DNA from: Streptomyces zingiberis
GTDB lineage: Bacteria; Actinomycetota; Actinomycetes; Streptomycetales; Streptomycetaceae
Assembly: GCF_012034935.1 (NCBI RefSeq)
Contig: NZ_JAATEN010000012.1
Span: 1-64,000 of the forward strand
Direction: 5' to 3'
Length of the DNA stretch: 64,000 nt
Below are positions 42,925 through 51,665 of the stretch, piece by piece. Made by a program: the position numbers and the translations under genes. Numbering within the stretch: the first letter of the stretch is position 1; each line of letters opens with the position of its first letter. The notes beneath the pieces were generated by a model. The model was not told where the DNA came from. It did not search any database and worked only from the letters and a program-made list of their open reading frames with translations.

Positions 42925-44523
42925 TCAGGCCAGGGCGACCAGGTCCGCGTACTCGTCGCCCCACAGGTCCTCGACCCCGTCGGGCAGCAGGATGATCCGC
43001 TCCGGCTGGAGGGCGTCCACGGCGCCCTCGTCATGGGTCACCAGGACCACCGCGCCGGTGAAGGAGCGCAGCGCGCCCAGGATCTCCTCGCGGCTGGCCG
43101 GGTCGAGGTTGTTGGTCGGCTCGTCGAGCAGGAGCACGTTGGCCGAGGAGACCACGAGGGTGGCCAGGGCCAGCCGGGTCTTCTCACCGCCGGAGAGGAC
43201 CCCGGCGGGCTTGTCGACGTCGTCGCCGGAGAAGAGGAACGAGCCGAGGGTCTTGCGCACCGAGACCAGGTCCAGGTCCGGAGCGGCCGAGCGCATGTTC
43301 TCCAGGACCGTGCGGTCCGGGTCGAGCGTCTCGTGCTCCTGCGCGTAGTAGCCGAGCTTCAGCCCGTGGCCCGGGGTCACCGCGCCCGTGTCGGGCTTCT
43401 CCACGCCCGCGAGCAGCCGCAGCAGCGTCGTCTTCCCGGCGCCGTTGAGGCCGAGGATCACGACGCGCGACCCCTTGTCGATGGCCAGGTCGACATCGGT
43501 GAAGATCTCCAGCGAGCCGTAGGACTTGGAGAGCCCCTCCGCGGTGAGCGGGGTCCGGCCGCACGGCGCCGGGTCGGGGAAGCGCAGCTTGGCGACCTTG
43601 TCGGAGGCGCGCTCGGCCTCCAGCCCGGCGAGCAGCTTCTCCGCGCGGCGGGCCATGTTCTGCGCGGCGACCGTCTTGGTGGCCTTGGCGCGCATCTTGT
43701 CCGCCTGGCTGTTGAGCGCCGCGGCTTTCTTCTCGGCGTTGGCGCGCTCCCGCTTGCGGCGCCGCTCGTCGGCCTCGCGCTGGGTCTGGTACTGCTTCCA
43801 GCCCATGTTGTAGACGTCGATGCGCGAGCGGTTGGCGTCCAGGTAGAAGACCTTGTTGACGACCGTCTCGACGAGCTGGACGTCGTGGGAGATCACGATG
43901 AAGCCGCCGGCGTAGGTCTTCAGGTAGTCCCGCAGCCAGACGATCGAGTCGGCGTCGAGGTGGTTGGTGGGCTCGTCCAGCAGCAGCACGTCGGAGTCGG
44001 AGAAGAGGATCCGGGCCAGTTCGACGCGGCGGCGCTGGCCGCCGGAGAGGGTGTGCAGCGGCTGGCCGAGGACGCGGTCCGGCAGGCCCAGGCTGGCGGC
44101 GATGGTGGCGGCCTCGGCCTCGGCGGCGTAACCGCCCTTGGTGAGGAACTCCGTCTCCAGCCGCTCGTACTTCTTCATCGCCCGGTCGCGGGTGGCGCCC
44201 TGGCCGGTGGACATCCGCTCCTCGTTCTCGCGCATCCGGCGGATCACGGTGTCCAGGCCGCGGGCGGAGAGGACGCGGTCACGGGCGAGCACGTCGAGGT
44301 CGCCGGTGCGGGGGTCCTGCGGCAGGTAGCCGACCTCGCCGGAGCGGGTGACGGTGCCGGCGGCGGGGACGCCCTCGCCGGCGAGGACCTTGGTCAGCGT
44401 GGTCTTGCCCGCGCCGTTGCGGCCGACCAGGCCGATGCGGTCGCCGCGGGCGACGCGGAAGGAGGCGGACTCCAGCAGCAGGCGGGCGCCGGCGCGCAGC
44501 TCAAGGCCGGTGGCGGTGATCAT
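42925..44523 (-). CDS. ABC-F family ATPase (EttA/Uup-like ribosome factor)
   Basis: A 532-residue soluble protein with two ABC domains and no membrane helices. Domain 1: Walker A GRNGAGKTT, signature LSGGQRRR, Walker B VLLLDEPTNHLD. The inter-domain linker (about 235-330) is the charged, coiled-coil P-site-tRNA interaction motif (READERRRKRERANAEKKAAAL). Domain 2: Walker A GLNGAGKTT, signature LSGGEKTR, Walker B LLLDEPTNNLD. ABC-F proteins act on ribosomes; some give antibiotic resistance by target protection. This length and linker match the housekeeping type near Streptomyces gbn rather than a biosynthetic-cluster resistance gene. ATG 44523 after GGAG. Confidence 0.93.
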   Translation of the reverse strand: MITATGLELRAGARLLLESASFRVARGDRIGLVGRNGAGKTTLTKVLAGEGVPAAGTVTRSGEVGYLPQDPRTGDLDVLARDRVLSARGLDTVIRRMRENEERMSTGQGATRDRAMKKYERLETEFLTKGGYAAEAEAATIAASLGLPDRVLGQPLHTLSGGQRRRVELARILFSDSDVLLLDEPTNHLDADSIVWLRDYLKTYAGGFIVISHDVQLVETVVNKVFYLDANRSRIDVYNMGWKQYQTQREADERRRKRERANAEKKAAALNSQADKMRAKATKTVAAQNMARRAEKLLAGLEAERASDKVAKLRFPDPAPCGRTPLTAEGLSKSYGSLEIFTDVDLAIDKGSRVVILGLNGAGKTTLLRLLAGVEKPDTGAVTPGHGLKLGYYAQEHETLDPDRTVLENMRSAAPDLDLVSVRKTLGSFLFSGDDVDKPAGVLSGGEKTRLALATLVVSSANVLLLDEPTNNLDPASREEILGALRSFTGAVVLVTHDEGAVDALQPERIILLPDGVEDLWGDEYADLVALA

Positions 44524-45176
44524 CGAAAGGCTCCAGGCTCCAGGCGGAGGACAGGCGGACGTCGGGGGGCGGACGGTGTGCGGGGCCGGGGGCGTCACGG
44601 ATCCACCACGGGGCCGCGTACCGGCGCGGCCGGCGCCGTCCGGAGCGTTCTAATGCGCGAGGAGGGGTGCCATGCGGGTCAGTCTAACGGTGCGCGTCAC
44701 ACGGATTTCCCGCCCCGTCCGGGGGCGTGCGGACCGGCCGGGACGGAGGCCTGCGGACCGGTGTGGCCGGAGGCACGCGGTCCCGTACGGCCGGGGCGGT
44801 GCGCACGCCCGGGCCGTGCGGAGGGGCGGTGGGGGACGGTCGCCGCGGCATCCCCCGTGGCCCCGGCGGCCGCCGCGGTGGCCGCCGTGACGGGTGGTCC
44901 GCCCCGGCCACGGGCCCCTGCCGCCGGTGCGGCCGTACGGCGCCGGGCGGTTCCTCCGCTCCACCGCGTGGACGTCCGCGCGCCCCCGGGTGGCTCTCCG
45001 CGGTCGCGGGTCCCGCCGGGCCCGCGAGGGGCCCGGGCCGGGTGCCGTCCGGCCCACGGCTCCGGGGGTCTCCGGCCCGCCCGGCCGTCGCGGCCTCCGG
45101 GCGGGCGCGGATGACGCCCCGCCCGGGGCCGACCGGGCAGAGAGGGCCGGCCCGGGCGGCGCCGGACCGGGGTGGA
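44524..45176. other. Intergenic interval without recognised gene
   Basis: About 650 nt of GC-rich sequence between the ABC-F start and the 493-residue gene's stop. Shadow reading frames only; no promoter, RNA or mobile-element motif I can name. Confidence 0.3.
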
Positions 45177-46658
45177 TCAGCCGCCGCCCGTGTGCACCTG
45201 GAAGGCGGCCCGGCGGACGGCCTTGGCCAGTGCCGGGTCGGGGTGGGCGGCGGCGAGGGCGACCAGTACCTGGACCGTCCGCGGATGACCGACGGAGCGG
45301 ACCTCCCGCAGCAGCGCGGGCACCGTGCTCTGCACCGCGGACTCCAGGTGCCGGACGAGGAGCTGGCCCTCGCCGTGGTCGGCGACCGCCGCGGCGGTGT
45401 CCACCCAGAGCCAGGTGGCCTCCTCCCGGGTGAGCACGTCCGGGGTGTCCTCCGGGTCGCCGCCCTCGTGCTCGGCCAGCCACAGCAGCGCGTAGGGGCG
45501 CAGGCAGGGCTCGTCGGTGACGGCCCGGACGGCCGGCTCGGCGGGGGCGCCGGCGACACGGAGCGCCTCGAAGGCGAGCCCGCGCAGCAGGGCGTCCTCG
45601 CCGCGCGCCACCTCCAGCAGCTCCTGGACGGCGCTGCCGGCCGGGCGGGCCGCGAGCCAGGCGCGGTACTCCGCGCGGGCCGGCCCGGGGGTGAGGTCGG
45701 CGCAGCCGCGGAGCATGGCGGCGGCGGACTGCTCGATGTTGCCGGCCGGGCTCTGGGCGGCCACGCAGATCTGCTCCAGCTTGACCCAGACCGCCCAGTT
45801 GCCGAGCGGGGTGAGCGTGACCTGCCCGTCGTCCAGGGTGAGCGCGCCCACGGCGGCCAGGCCGTCGAGCGCCCAGGGCAGGAGCGGGGTGGCGGGCGGC
45901 CCTCCGCCGGGCGCGTCACCCGCGGCGTCGCCCGCGGGCGCCGCGGCGGGGGTGCCCCCGTCGCCGGACGGGGCGGGGGCGGCGGGCGCCCCGGTGCCGG
46001 CGTAGGGCACCTCGCAGCGGCCCGTGCGGAGCTCGGCGACGCGCTGGTGCAGGATGTCCCCGAGGACCTCCGGCGACTCGGGGCCGGCCGAGAGCTGGAG
46101 GACGGCCAGCACCTGCGGCACGGCCTCGACCACCTCGGCGACCACGGCCGGCGCGAAGGCCGCGGGCGCCGGATGGACGATGGACCAGGCGTCGAAGAGG
46201 GCGACCCAGCCGCGCAGCGCCGCGGTGTCGTCGCGGTCCCAGGCCGCCAGCCGCCAGCCGGGACGGGCCACGCCGTCGTGGAGTTCGACGAGACCGGCGA
46301 GACGGGCCCGGTCCCAGGCGGCGCGCGCCCCGTGCGGCGTCAGCCCCAGGTCCGCGGCGGCCCGTTCGGCGGCCTCCCCGGAGAGCGCGCCGGAGCCGTC
46401 GGGGCCGAGCCGGGTGCCGCCGCGCCCGGCGTCCTCCGCCCAGCGGGCGATCCGCACCGCCCCGGCGAGGGTCTCCCGGGCGTGACGCGCCAGTTCCGCC
46501 GGGCCGGGGGTGCCGGCGGGCGGCTGGGGGGCGGAGGCGCCCCAGGCCGGTGGACCCTGCCGTTTGCGACGGGTCGTCACCGCCCGGCGGGCGGCGGTGA
46601 TCGGTCGCTGCTTGGGGACGAGATGGAGCCGGGAGTCGCGCGGAGTACGGGACGTCAC
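45177..46658 (-). CDS. Large conserved hypothetical protein, all-helical
   Basis: A 493-residue protein conserved in Streptomyces as I recall, but with no named domain. The first 50 residues are basic (RAVTTRRKRQGPPAWG). Residues 70-260 alternate helices and Ala/Pro turns (HARETLAGAVRIARWAEDAG, LVELHDGVARPGWRLAAWD). The C-terminal third reads like HEAT/ARM repeats (VQELLEVARGEDALLRGLAFEALR, LLVRHLESAVQSTVPALLREVRSV, VQVLVALAAAHPDPALAKAVR). GTG 46658 chosen; upstream codons look unconserved. Codon usage is normal. It may be a scaffold or regulator. Confidence 0.72.
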   Translation of the reverse strand: MTSRTPRDSRLHLVPKQRPITAARRAVTTRRKRQGPPAWGASAPQPPAGTPGPAELARHARETLAGAVRIARWAEDAGRGGTRLGPDGSGALSGEAAERAAADLGLTPHGARAAWDRARLAGLVELHDGVARPGWRLAAWDRDDTAALRGWVALFDAWSIVHPAPAAFAPAVVAEVVEAVPQVLAVLQLSAGPESPEVLGDILHQRVAELRTGRCEVPYAGTGAPAAPAPSGDGGTPAAAPAGDAAGDAPGGGPPATPLLPWALDGLAAVGALTLDDGQVTLTPLGNWAVWVKLEQICVAAQSPAGNIEQSAAAMLRGCADLTPGPARAEYRAWLAARPAGSAVQELLEVARGEDALLRGLAFEALRVAGAPAEPAVRAVTDEPCLRPYALLWLAEHEGGDPEDTPDVLTREEATWLWVDTAAAVADHGEGQLLVRHLESAVQSTVPALLREVRSVGHPRTVQVLVALAAAHPDPALAKAVRRAAFQVHTGGG

Positions 46659-46878
46659 GGGAGCAGTGTCCCGGGTGACGGCCCGAAAGCCCAATCGGGC
46701 CCCTTCTCCCCCGCGGTGGGACGGGCGGGGAGAGAGCCGGAGGCGGCGGGGCCCGGGGGCGCCCCCGCCTCCGGAGGACCGGGCGCCGGGCCCCTCACCC
46801 GGTGACGGCGGCCGGGCCCGCGGGCGGCAGGCCGGGCCGCCCGCCGCCGGGCGCCGGGTCAGGACACGGGGTGCCAGG

Positions 46879-48003
46879 TCAGGACATCAGCGGGGTCAGG
46901 AAGCGGCGCAGCGCCTCCTCGTACCGTTCCGGATCGGCGTTCCACATGCAGCCGTGCGGGGCGTCGTGGACGGGGTGCAGGGTGACGAGGTCGGGACGGC
47001 GCTCGGCGAGCAGCCGGGAGGCGTCCCAGGGCGCGAGCCGGTCGTCCGGGCCGTGCACGACGAGGGTGGGCACCCGGACCCGGGACGGGGCCGACGCCTC
47101 GGCCAGGCTGTACGCCCCGAGACCGGCCCGGCCCTCCGCGGCGCGGACCACCAGCGGGAGCAGCGCCCGGGGGGTGCCCTGCGCGGCGGCGAGGGCCCGG
47201 ACCGTGGTGTGCCAGTCCAGCACGGGCGAGTCGAGCACCATCCCGCCGACCCGGTCCCGCAGCGGCGAGTTGGCCACGGCGTGCACGGCCATAGCGGCCC
47301 CTGTGGACCAGCCGTGCAGCACCACGCGCTCCGCGCCCCGGTGGACGGCGTAGCGGATGGCCGCGTCCAGGTCGCGCCACTCGGTGTCGCCGAGGTGGCC
47401 CGTGCCGTCCGGGGAGCGGGGGGCTCCCGGGTCGCCCCGGTAGGCGAGGTCGAGCACGGGGAGGCCCTGGCCGGTGAGGAAGGGCAGCACGACCATGGGG
47501 TGTTCCCGGGTGGTGCCCAGACCGTGTGCCGTGATCACCCAGGTGGAGCGGGCGCCGGGGAGGAACCACGCGGGCAGCGGGCCGAGTTCGCCGGGGATCT
47601 CGACGTCCTCGTACTCCAGGCCGAGCGCGCGGTCCGGGTCGCCGATGTGGACCTGGGGGGTGAGGTAGACCTTGGTGCCGTGCCGCAGGCCGCCGTGGAC
47701 CACCCGCTCCAGGCGGCGCACCACCGAGTCGGGCGGGCAGTCGGGGTCGTCCACCACCGGGCCGACGACCGCGTGCACCCCGTTGCCGGCCAGGCCGTAG
47801 GTGCCCGGGCGGAGGGTGGCGAGACTGCGGGTGAGGGTCACCGTGTCGGCCGTGGTGGCGTGCACGGTCAGCCGGGGGTCGCTCGGCAGGGGCCGGGCGG
47901 GCACCAGGGCGGCGTCGCAGGCGTGCCGTCCGGCGGCCACCGCGGCCGTCCCGGCGCCGAGGAGCGTGGTGGCGGCGAGGGCCGCCGCTGTACGAGGTCG
48001 CAT
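46879..48003 (-). CDS. Exported alpha/beta hydrolase
   Basis: A 374-residue alpha/beta-hydrolase-fold protein. The N-terminus (MRPRTAAALAATTLLGAGTAAVAAG) is a signal sequence or membrane anchor. The nucleophile elbow is GWSTGAAM with Ser233; acid Asp lies in VVHGPDDRLAP; catalytic His in VHDAPHGCMW. The oxyanion region WVITAHGLGTTREHPM is conserved. The fold is usual for esterases, thioesterases or lipases; the substrate is unknown. Length is larger than minimal hydrolases because of a beta-rich N-terminal domain (about 40-150). ATG 48003. Confidence 0.85.
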   Translation of the reverse strand: MRPRTAAALAATTLLGAGTAAVAAGRHACDAALVPARPLPSDPRLTVHATTADTVTLTRSLATLRPGTYGLAGNGVHAVVGPVVDDPDCPPDSVVRRLERVVHGGLRHGTKVYLTPQVHIGDPDRALGLEYEDVEIPGELGPLPAWFLPGARSTWVITAHGLGTTREHPMVVLPFLTGQGLPVLDLAYRGDPGAPRSPDGTGHLGDTEWRDLDAAIRYAVHRGAERVVLHGWSTGAAMAVHAVANSPLRDRVGGMVLDSPVLDWHTTVRALAAAQGTPRALLPLVVRAAEGRAGLGAYSLAEASAPSRVRVPTLVVHGPDDRLAPWDASRLLAERRPDLVTLHPVHDAPHGCMWNADPERYEEALRRFLTPLMS

Positions 48004-48204
48004 CGGTCCCAGTCTGCTGGTCAGGTGGCCGGTCGGCCAGTGCCGGACGCGAGCGGGCGGCTGCCCGGCGCGTTCCGGCCGGATCTCCGGCCGGGATCGG
48101 GGTCGGGGGCGGGGTCCCGGGGGCGGGGTCGGGATCGGGATCGGGTCGGGATGGCGCGGCGGTGGATGGCGCGTACCGGCCGGAGCCGCCGGCCGGGGGT
48201 GGAT

Positions 48205-48234
48205 GAGACGGACGGAGACGGACGGAGACGGACG
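48205..48234 (+). repeat. 10-bp tandem repeat, three copies
   Basis: GAGACGGACG repeated at 48205, 48215 and 48225, in the spacer between hydrolase and aldolase genes. Confidence 0.85.
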
Positions 48235-48248
48235 GAGGACGGGAGGGG

Positions 48249-48932
48249 TCAGGCGCGGGAGCCGGGGGCGCCCGGTCCGTGGTCGCGGAGCTGTTCGGAG
48301 ACGGCGTTCAGGTCGTCGGGCGTGAGCAGGGCGGGGCCGGGGCCGGGCACGGAGCGCGCGGCCAGCCAGACCCGGCAGAGCCACTCCAGCTGCGCGGTGC
48401 GCTCGTACGCCTGGTCGAGGCTGTCGCCATAGGTGATCGTGCCGTGGTTGCGCAGCAGGCAGCCGGTGCGGTCGCGGAGCGCCTCCACCGTGTGGCGGGC
48501 CAGTTCCTCGCTGCCGTACAGCGCGTAGGGCGCCACCCGGACCGGCCCGCCGAGGAGCGCCGCCGCGTAGTGGACGAGCGGCACCTCGGTGACGAGGGTG
48601 GAGACGGCCGTGGCGTGCACCGCGTGCGTGTGCACGATCGCGGCGGCACCGGTGGCCCGGTAGACGGCGAGGTGGAGCGGGAGTTCGCTGGTGGGCCGCA
48701 GCCGGCCGAGGCGCCGGTGCCCGTCGAGCCCGACGCCGACCGCGTCGCCGGGGCCGAGCCGGTGGTACGGCACCGCGCTGGGGGTGACGAGGACGGTGTC
48801 CCCGAGCCGCACCGAGACGTTGCCGGAGGTTCCGACGACCAGTCCGTCGTCCGCGCTGCGCCGGGCGGTGGCCACCAGCGCCTCCCAGGCGGTGGCGAGC
48901 TCGCCGGGGAGCGGCGTGTCAGGGGTCGTCAT
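48249..48932 (-). CDS. Class II aldolase/adducin family protein
   Basis: A 227-residue zinc-dependent aldolase-fold protein. Zinc His residues are in IVHTHAVHATAV (two His) and RNHGTITYGDS (third). GTSGNVSVRLGD and PTSELPLHLAVYR match the FucA-like active-site blocks. Substrates of this family include L-fuculose-1-phosphate, methylthioribulose-phosphate and similar ketose phosphates. No sugar operon is adjacent, so the substrate is open. ATG 48932 chosen as the conserved start; the upstream 23 codons are Gly/Arg-rich. Confidence 0.88.
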   Translation of the reverse strand: MTTPDTPLPGELATAWEALVATARRSADDGLVVGTSGNVSVRLGDTVLVTPSAVPYHRLGPGDAVGVGLDGHRRLGRLRPTSELPLHLAVYRATGAAAIVHTHAVHATAVSTLVTEVPLVHYAAALLGGPVRVAPYALYGSEELARHTVEALRDRTGCLLRNHGTITYGDSLDQAYERTAQLEWLCRVWLAARSVPGPGPALLTPDDLNAVSEQLRDHGPGAPGSRA

Positions 48933-49278
48933 CGGGTCCCTCCCGGTCTCCATCGGGCTTCCGCCGGGCTCCCCGCGCGTCCCGGGGCCGCGGGCGGTCA
49001 CGGCCCGCCTCCCGCGTGATCCTGCCAGAGTCCGGCCGTGGTCCGGCCCCGCACCCGGATCCTCACCGTGGGTGACGACCCCGGGCCCCCGCGGCGCCGG
49101 TCACCGTGCCGCCGCGGGGGCCTCCACCGTCCCCGTTCACCCCTGGATGGGGCCGTGTTCAGCGATTCCTCACCCACCCGCGCCCGGATGAAACCGAATC
49201 GCCCCTCTCCGCCCTACGGCGGGAAGAATTCGCCTGCCCCGGAACCCCGCGCGCAATCACACCTGGACGCCCACTTCA

Positions 49279-49300
49279 GTTCATCTTCCGTTCACTGAGC
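49279..49300 (+). promoter_or_regulatory. PHO box (PhoP-binding direct repeats)
   Basis: GTTCATCTTCC (49279) and GTTCACTGAGC (49290) are adjacent 11-nt direct-repeat units of the Streptomyces PhoP box, with a weaker third unit GTCCCTACGGT (49301). The box lies 49 nt upstream of the phosphate-transporter start. Confidence 0.72.
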
Positions 49301-49348
49301 GTCCCTACGGTCACCGTGTCTCTGGCCCCCGAACGATTGCCTGGGTGA

Positions 49349-50635
49349 ATGGAACACATCACGCTTCTCATCGGGATCGTGATCATCACGGCCTTGGTGT
49401 TCGACTTCACGAACGGCTTCCACGACACCGCCAACGCGATGGCGACCACCATCTCCACCGGCGCGATGAAGCCGAAGGCCGCGGTGGCCATGTCGGCCGT
49501 GCTGAACCTGGTCGGCGCCTTCCTCTCGGTCGAGGTGGCCAAGACCATCTCCGGCGGCATCGTCGACGAGAGCGGCATCCGGCCCGAAGTGATCTTCGCC
49601 GGGCTGGTCGGCGCGATCATGTGGAATCTGCTGACCTGGCTGGTGGGCCTGCCCTCCAGCTCCTCCCACGCCCTGTACGGCGGGCTGATCGGGGCCACCC
49701 TCTTCTCCGCCGGCACCGGCGCCATCCACGCCGACGTGGTGATGACCAAGGTGCTCCTCCCGGCCGTCGCGGCGCCGCTGGTGGCGGGGCTCGCCGCACT
49801 GGCGGCCACCCGGCTCACCTACCGGCTGGCCCGGGGACGCGACGAGCGGGACACGGCCAAGGGCTACCGCTCGGGGCAGATCGCCTCGGCCGCGCTGGTC
49901 TCCCTGGCGCACGGCACCAACGACGCCCAGAAGACCATGGGTGTGATGACCCTCGCGCTGATCACCGGCGGGGTGCTGGCACCCGACGCCGGCCCGCCCT
50001 TCTGGGTCATCGCCTCCGCGGGCATCGCCATCGCGCTCGGCACGTACCTCGGCGGCTGGCGCATCATCCGCACCATGGGCAAGGGCCTCACCGACATCAG
50101 CCCGCCGCAGGGCTTCTCCGCCCAGACCGGTGCGGCGACCGTCATCCTCGCCTCCTCCCACCTGGGCTTCGGCCTCTCCACCACACAGGTCTGCTCCGGC
50201 GCGATCATGGGCTCCGGCCTGGGCCGCAAGGGCGGCGTGGTGCGCTGGTCCACCGCCACCCGGATGTTCGTCGCCTGGGGCCTGACCCTGCCGGCGGCGG
50301 GCCTCGTCGGCGGGCTGTCGGCCCTGCTGGCGGGCCAGGGCACCTGGGGTGTCACGGCGGTCGCGCTGGCCGCGATCGCGGCCAGCGCCTGGATCTGGGT
50401 GCGCTCGCGGCACGAGAAGGTCGACCACAGCAACGTCAACGACGTCAACAGCGCCGACAGTGGGGACGGCGCCGGCGGCGCCGCGACCCCGGCGGACACG
50501 GGCGTGCTCGCCGACGCGGTGCTGTCCGTCTCACCGCCGCCCACCGAAGCCGCCCTGGCGGCGTCCGGCGAGGGGATCCCCGCGCCGCGGCAGGAGTCCT
50601 CCCGCCGGCCGGACCAGCAGCCCACCACCGTCTGA
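49349..50635 (+). CDS. pitH2: Low-affinity inorganic phosphate transporter (Pit family)
   Basis: A 428-residue Pit transporter with about ten helices. The duplicated PHO4 signatures are FDFTNGFHDTANAMATTIST (first half) and SLAHGTNDAQKTMGVMTLAL (second half). It mediates proton-linked uptake of neutral metal-phosphate. The small membrane protein follows 55 nt later. By position this corresponds to S. coelicolor pitH2 (SCO1845), which is PhoP-controlled with an accessory protein. The C-terminal 70 residues are cytoplasmic and Ser/Asn/Asp-rich. A PHO box precedes the gene; expression should rise when phosphate is low. Confidence 0.92.
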   Translation: MEHITLLIGIVIITALVFDFTNGFHDTANAMATTISTGAMKPKAAVAMSAVLNLVGAFLSVEVAKTISGGIVDESGIRPEVIFAGLVGAIMWNLLTWLVGLPSSSSHALYGGLIGATLFSAGTGAIHADVVMTKVLLPAVAAPLVAGLAALAATRLTYRLARGRDERDTAKGYRSGQIASAALVSLAHGTNDAQKTMGVMTLALITGGVLAPDAGPPFWVIASAGIAIALGTYLGGWRIIRTMGKGLTDISPPQGFSAQTGAATVILASSHLGFGLSTTQVCSGAIMGSGLGRKGGVVRWSTATRMFVAWGLTLPAAGLVGGLSALLAGQGTWGVTAVALAAIAASAWIWVRSRHEKVDHSNVNDVNSADSGDGAGGAATPADTGVLADAVLSVSPPPTEAALAASGEGIPAPRQESSRRPDQQPTTV

Positions 50636-50654
50636 CCGTCCGGGAATCCGGGAC

Positions 50655-50678
50655 CCGGGAAACCGGGAAACCGGGAAA
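50655..50678 (+). repeat. 8-bp tandem repeat, three copies
   Basis: CCGGGAAA at 50655, 50663 and 50671, running into the AAAGGAG ribosome site of the pit accessory gene. Confidence 0.7.
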
Positions 50679-50690
50679 GGAGCACACCGC

Positions 50691-50951
50691 GTGAACATCG
50701 ACTGGGCAGCGCTCGGCCAGGTCTCCGGGGTCAGCCTCGTGGCGACCATCACCATCGTCGGGGTCTTCACCCTGGGCATCGTCGGCACCTCGGCGCGGCG
50801 GAGCCCCGCGGCCGGGGACGCCACCGGCACGGGCACCACCGGTGCCACGGCGGCCTCGGCCCCGAGCGCCCTGGCCCGCTCCGGCGCCTACGCCTGCTTC
50901 GCCCTCTGCGCGGCGTTCGTGGCCTACGGCATCTACCTGATCGTCGCCTGA
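50691..50951 (+). CDS. Pit accessory small membrane protein (pap-like)
   Basis: An 86-residue protein with two predicted helices: GVSLVATITIVGVFTLGIVGTS and ARSGAYACFALCAAFVAYGIYLIV, joined by a Thr/Gly/Ala-rich loop. It matches the Pit accessory protein (SCO1846 type) both in size and in position directly after pit. GTG 50691 with AAAGGAG 10 nt upstream. It is probably required for, or modulates, phosphate uptake. Confidence 0.8.
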   Translation: MNIDWAALGQVSGVSLVATITIVGVFTLGIVGTSARRSPAAGDATGTGTTGATAASAPSALARSGAYACFALCAAFVAYGIYLIVA

Positions 50952-50970
50952 CGTCACCCGCCGTCCGGCG

Positions 50971-51009
50971 GTCCGGGGTGCCTTCCGCACGGCGGGAGGC
51001 ACCCCGGAC
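50971..51009. terminator. Terminator after the pit operon
   Basis: GTCCGGGGTGCC (50971-50982) pairs perfectly with GGCACCCCGGAC (50998-51009), and the pairing continues inward (one wobble). Confidence 0.8.
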
Positions 51010-51299
51010 GCGTTCCCGGGGGCGGGCGCCGAAGGATCACCGCGGCACCCGCGAACGGCCGCCGGACACCCCGCCCGGGCGGAGGGGAGCCGGCCGCCGG
51101 GGCAGCCGCCCACCGTGCGGAAGGCGCGCGGCGAGGCGCCGGATCCCGCCGGGCGCGCCGTGCCGCACCGGCCCCGGCCCGGGCGCGCCCGCCTCCGGGC
51201 GGATTCCGGCGGCGGCCGGGCCCGGGGTCCGGGTACACGGTCCCGGACAGCGCCTCGCCCCCGGCCCGCCGCAGGTCACGGACGAGTTGACGGGCGTTC

Positions 51300-51490
51300 G
51301 CGGGCGTGGTGGACTGCCGGGGCCGAACGGCGGCAGGAGAGGAAGCCGGTGTGAATCCGGCGCGGTCCCGCCACTGTCACCGGGGAGCGCACCCCACGCT
51401 TGGGTCACGGCCTGTTCCGACGGGCTGGAAGACCGGGGTCCGCGTCGATCCGGGAGCCAGGAGACTCTCACCGCCGGTGACGTCGAACCA
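51300..51490 (+). promoter_or_regulatory. Cobalamin riboswitch
   Basis: The conserved core GGAAGCCGGTGTGAATCCGG near 51341 is followed by CGCGGTCCCGCCACTGT, whose GCCACTG (51370-51376) is the B12 box. The 3' GAGCCAGGAGACT (about 51454-51466) completes the coenzyme-B12 aptamer. It lies upstream of cbiB/cobQ, so those genes are expected to be shut off by adenosylcobalamin. End points are approximate. Confidence 0.9.
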
Positions 51491-51579
51491 GGGCGCGGAC
51501 CCTGAGTGAGGACATGCGCGATGCCCGGCTGCCGCCGTACCCCCTGCCGTCCCCCGTGGCCCCTCGCCGTGGCCGCCGC

Positions 51580-51597
51580 CCGCCGGGAGCCCGGCGG
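51580..51597 (+). terminator. Hairpin in the riboswitch-to-gene leader
   Basis: CCGCCGGG-AG-CCCGGCGG, an 8-bp inverted repeat about 90 nt past the aptamer. It may be the attenuator of the expression platform. Confidence 0.4.
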
Positions 51598-51665
51598 CCC
51601 GCCGCGGCCGGCCGGGGGCGCTCCTCCGCCGCCGTACCGCCGAGGCGTGACGGCGGGCTGAGCCG

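Noticed and set aside
42925-44523. ABC-F protein as an antibiotic-resistance determinant
   Set aside because: It is in a conserved core locus without biosynthetic genes, and the linker resembles the housekeeping group.
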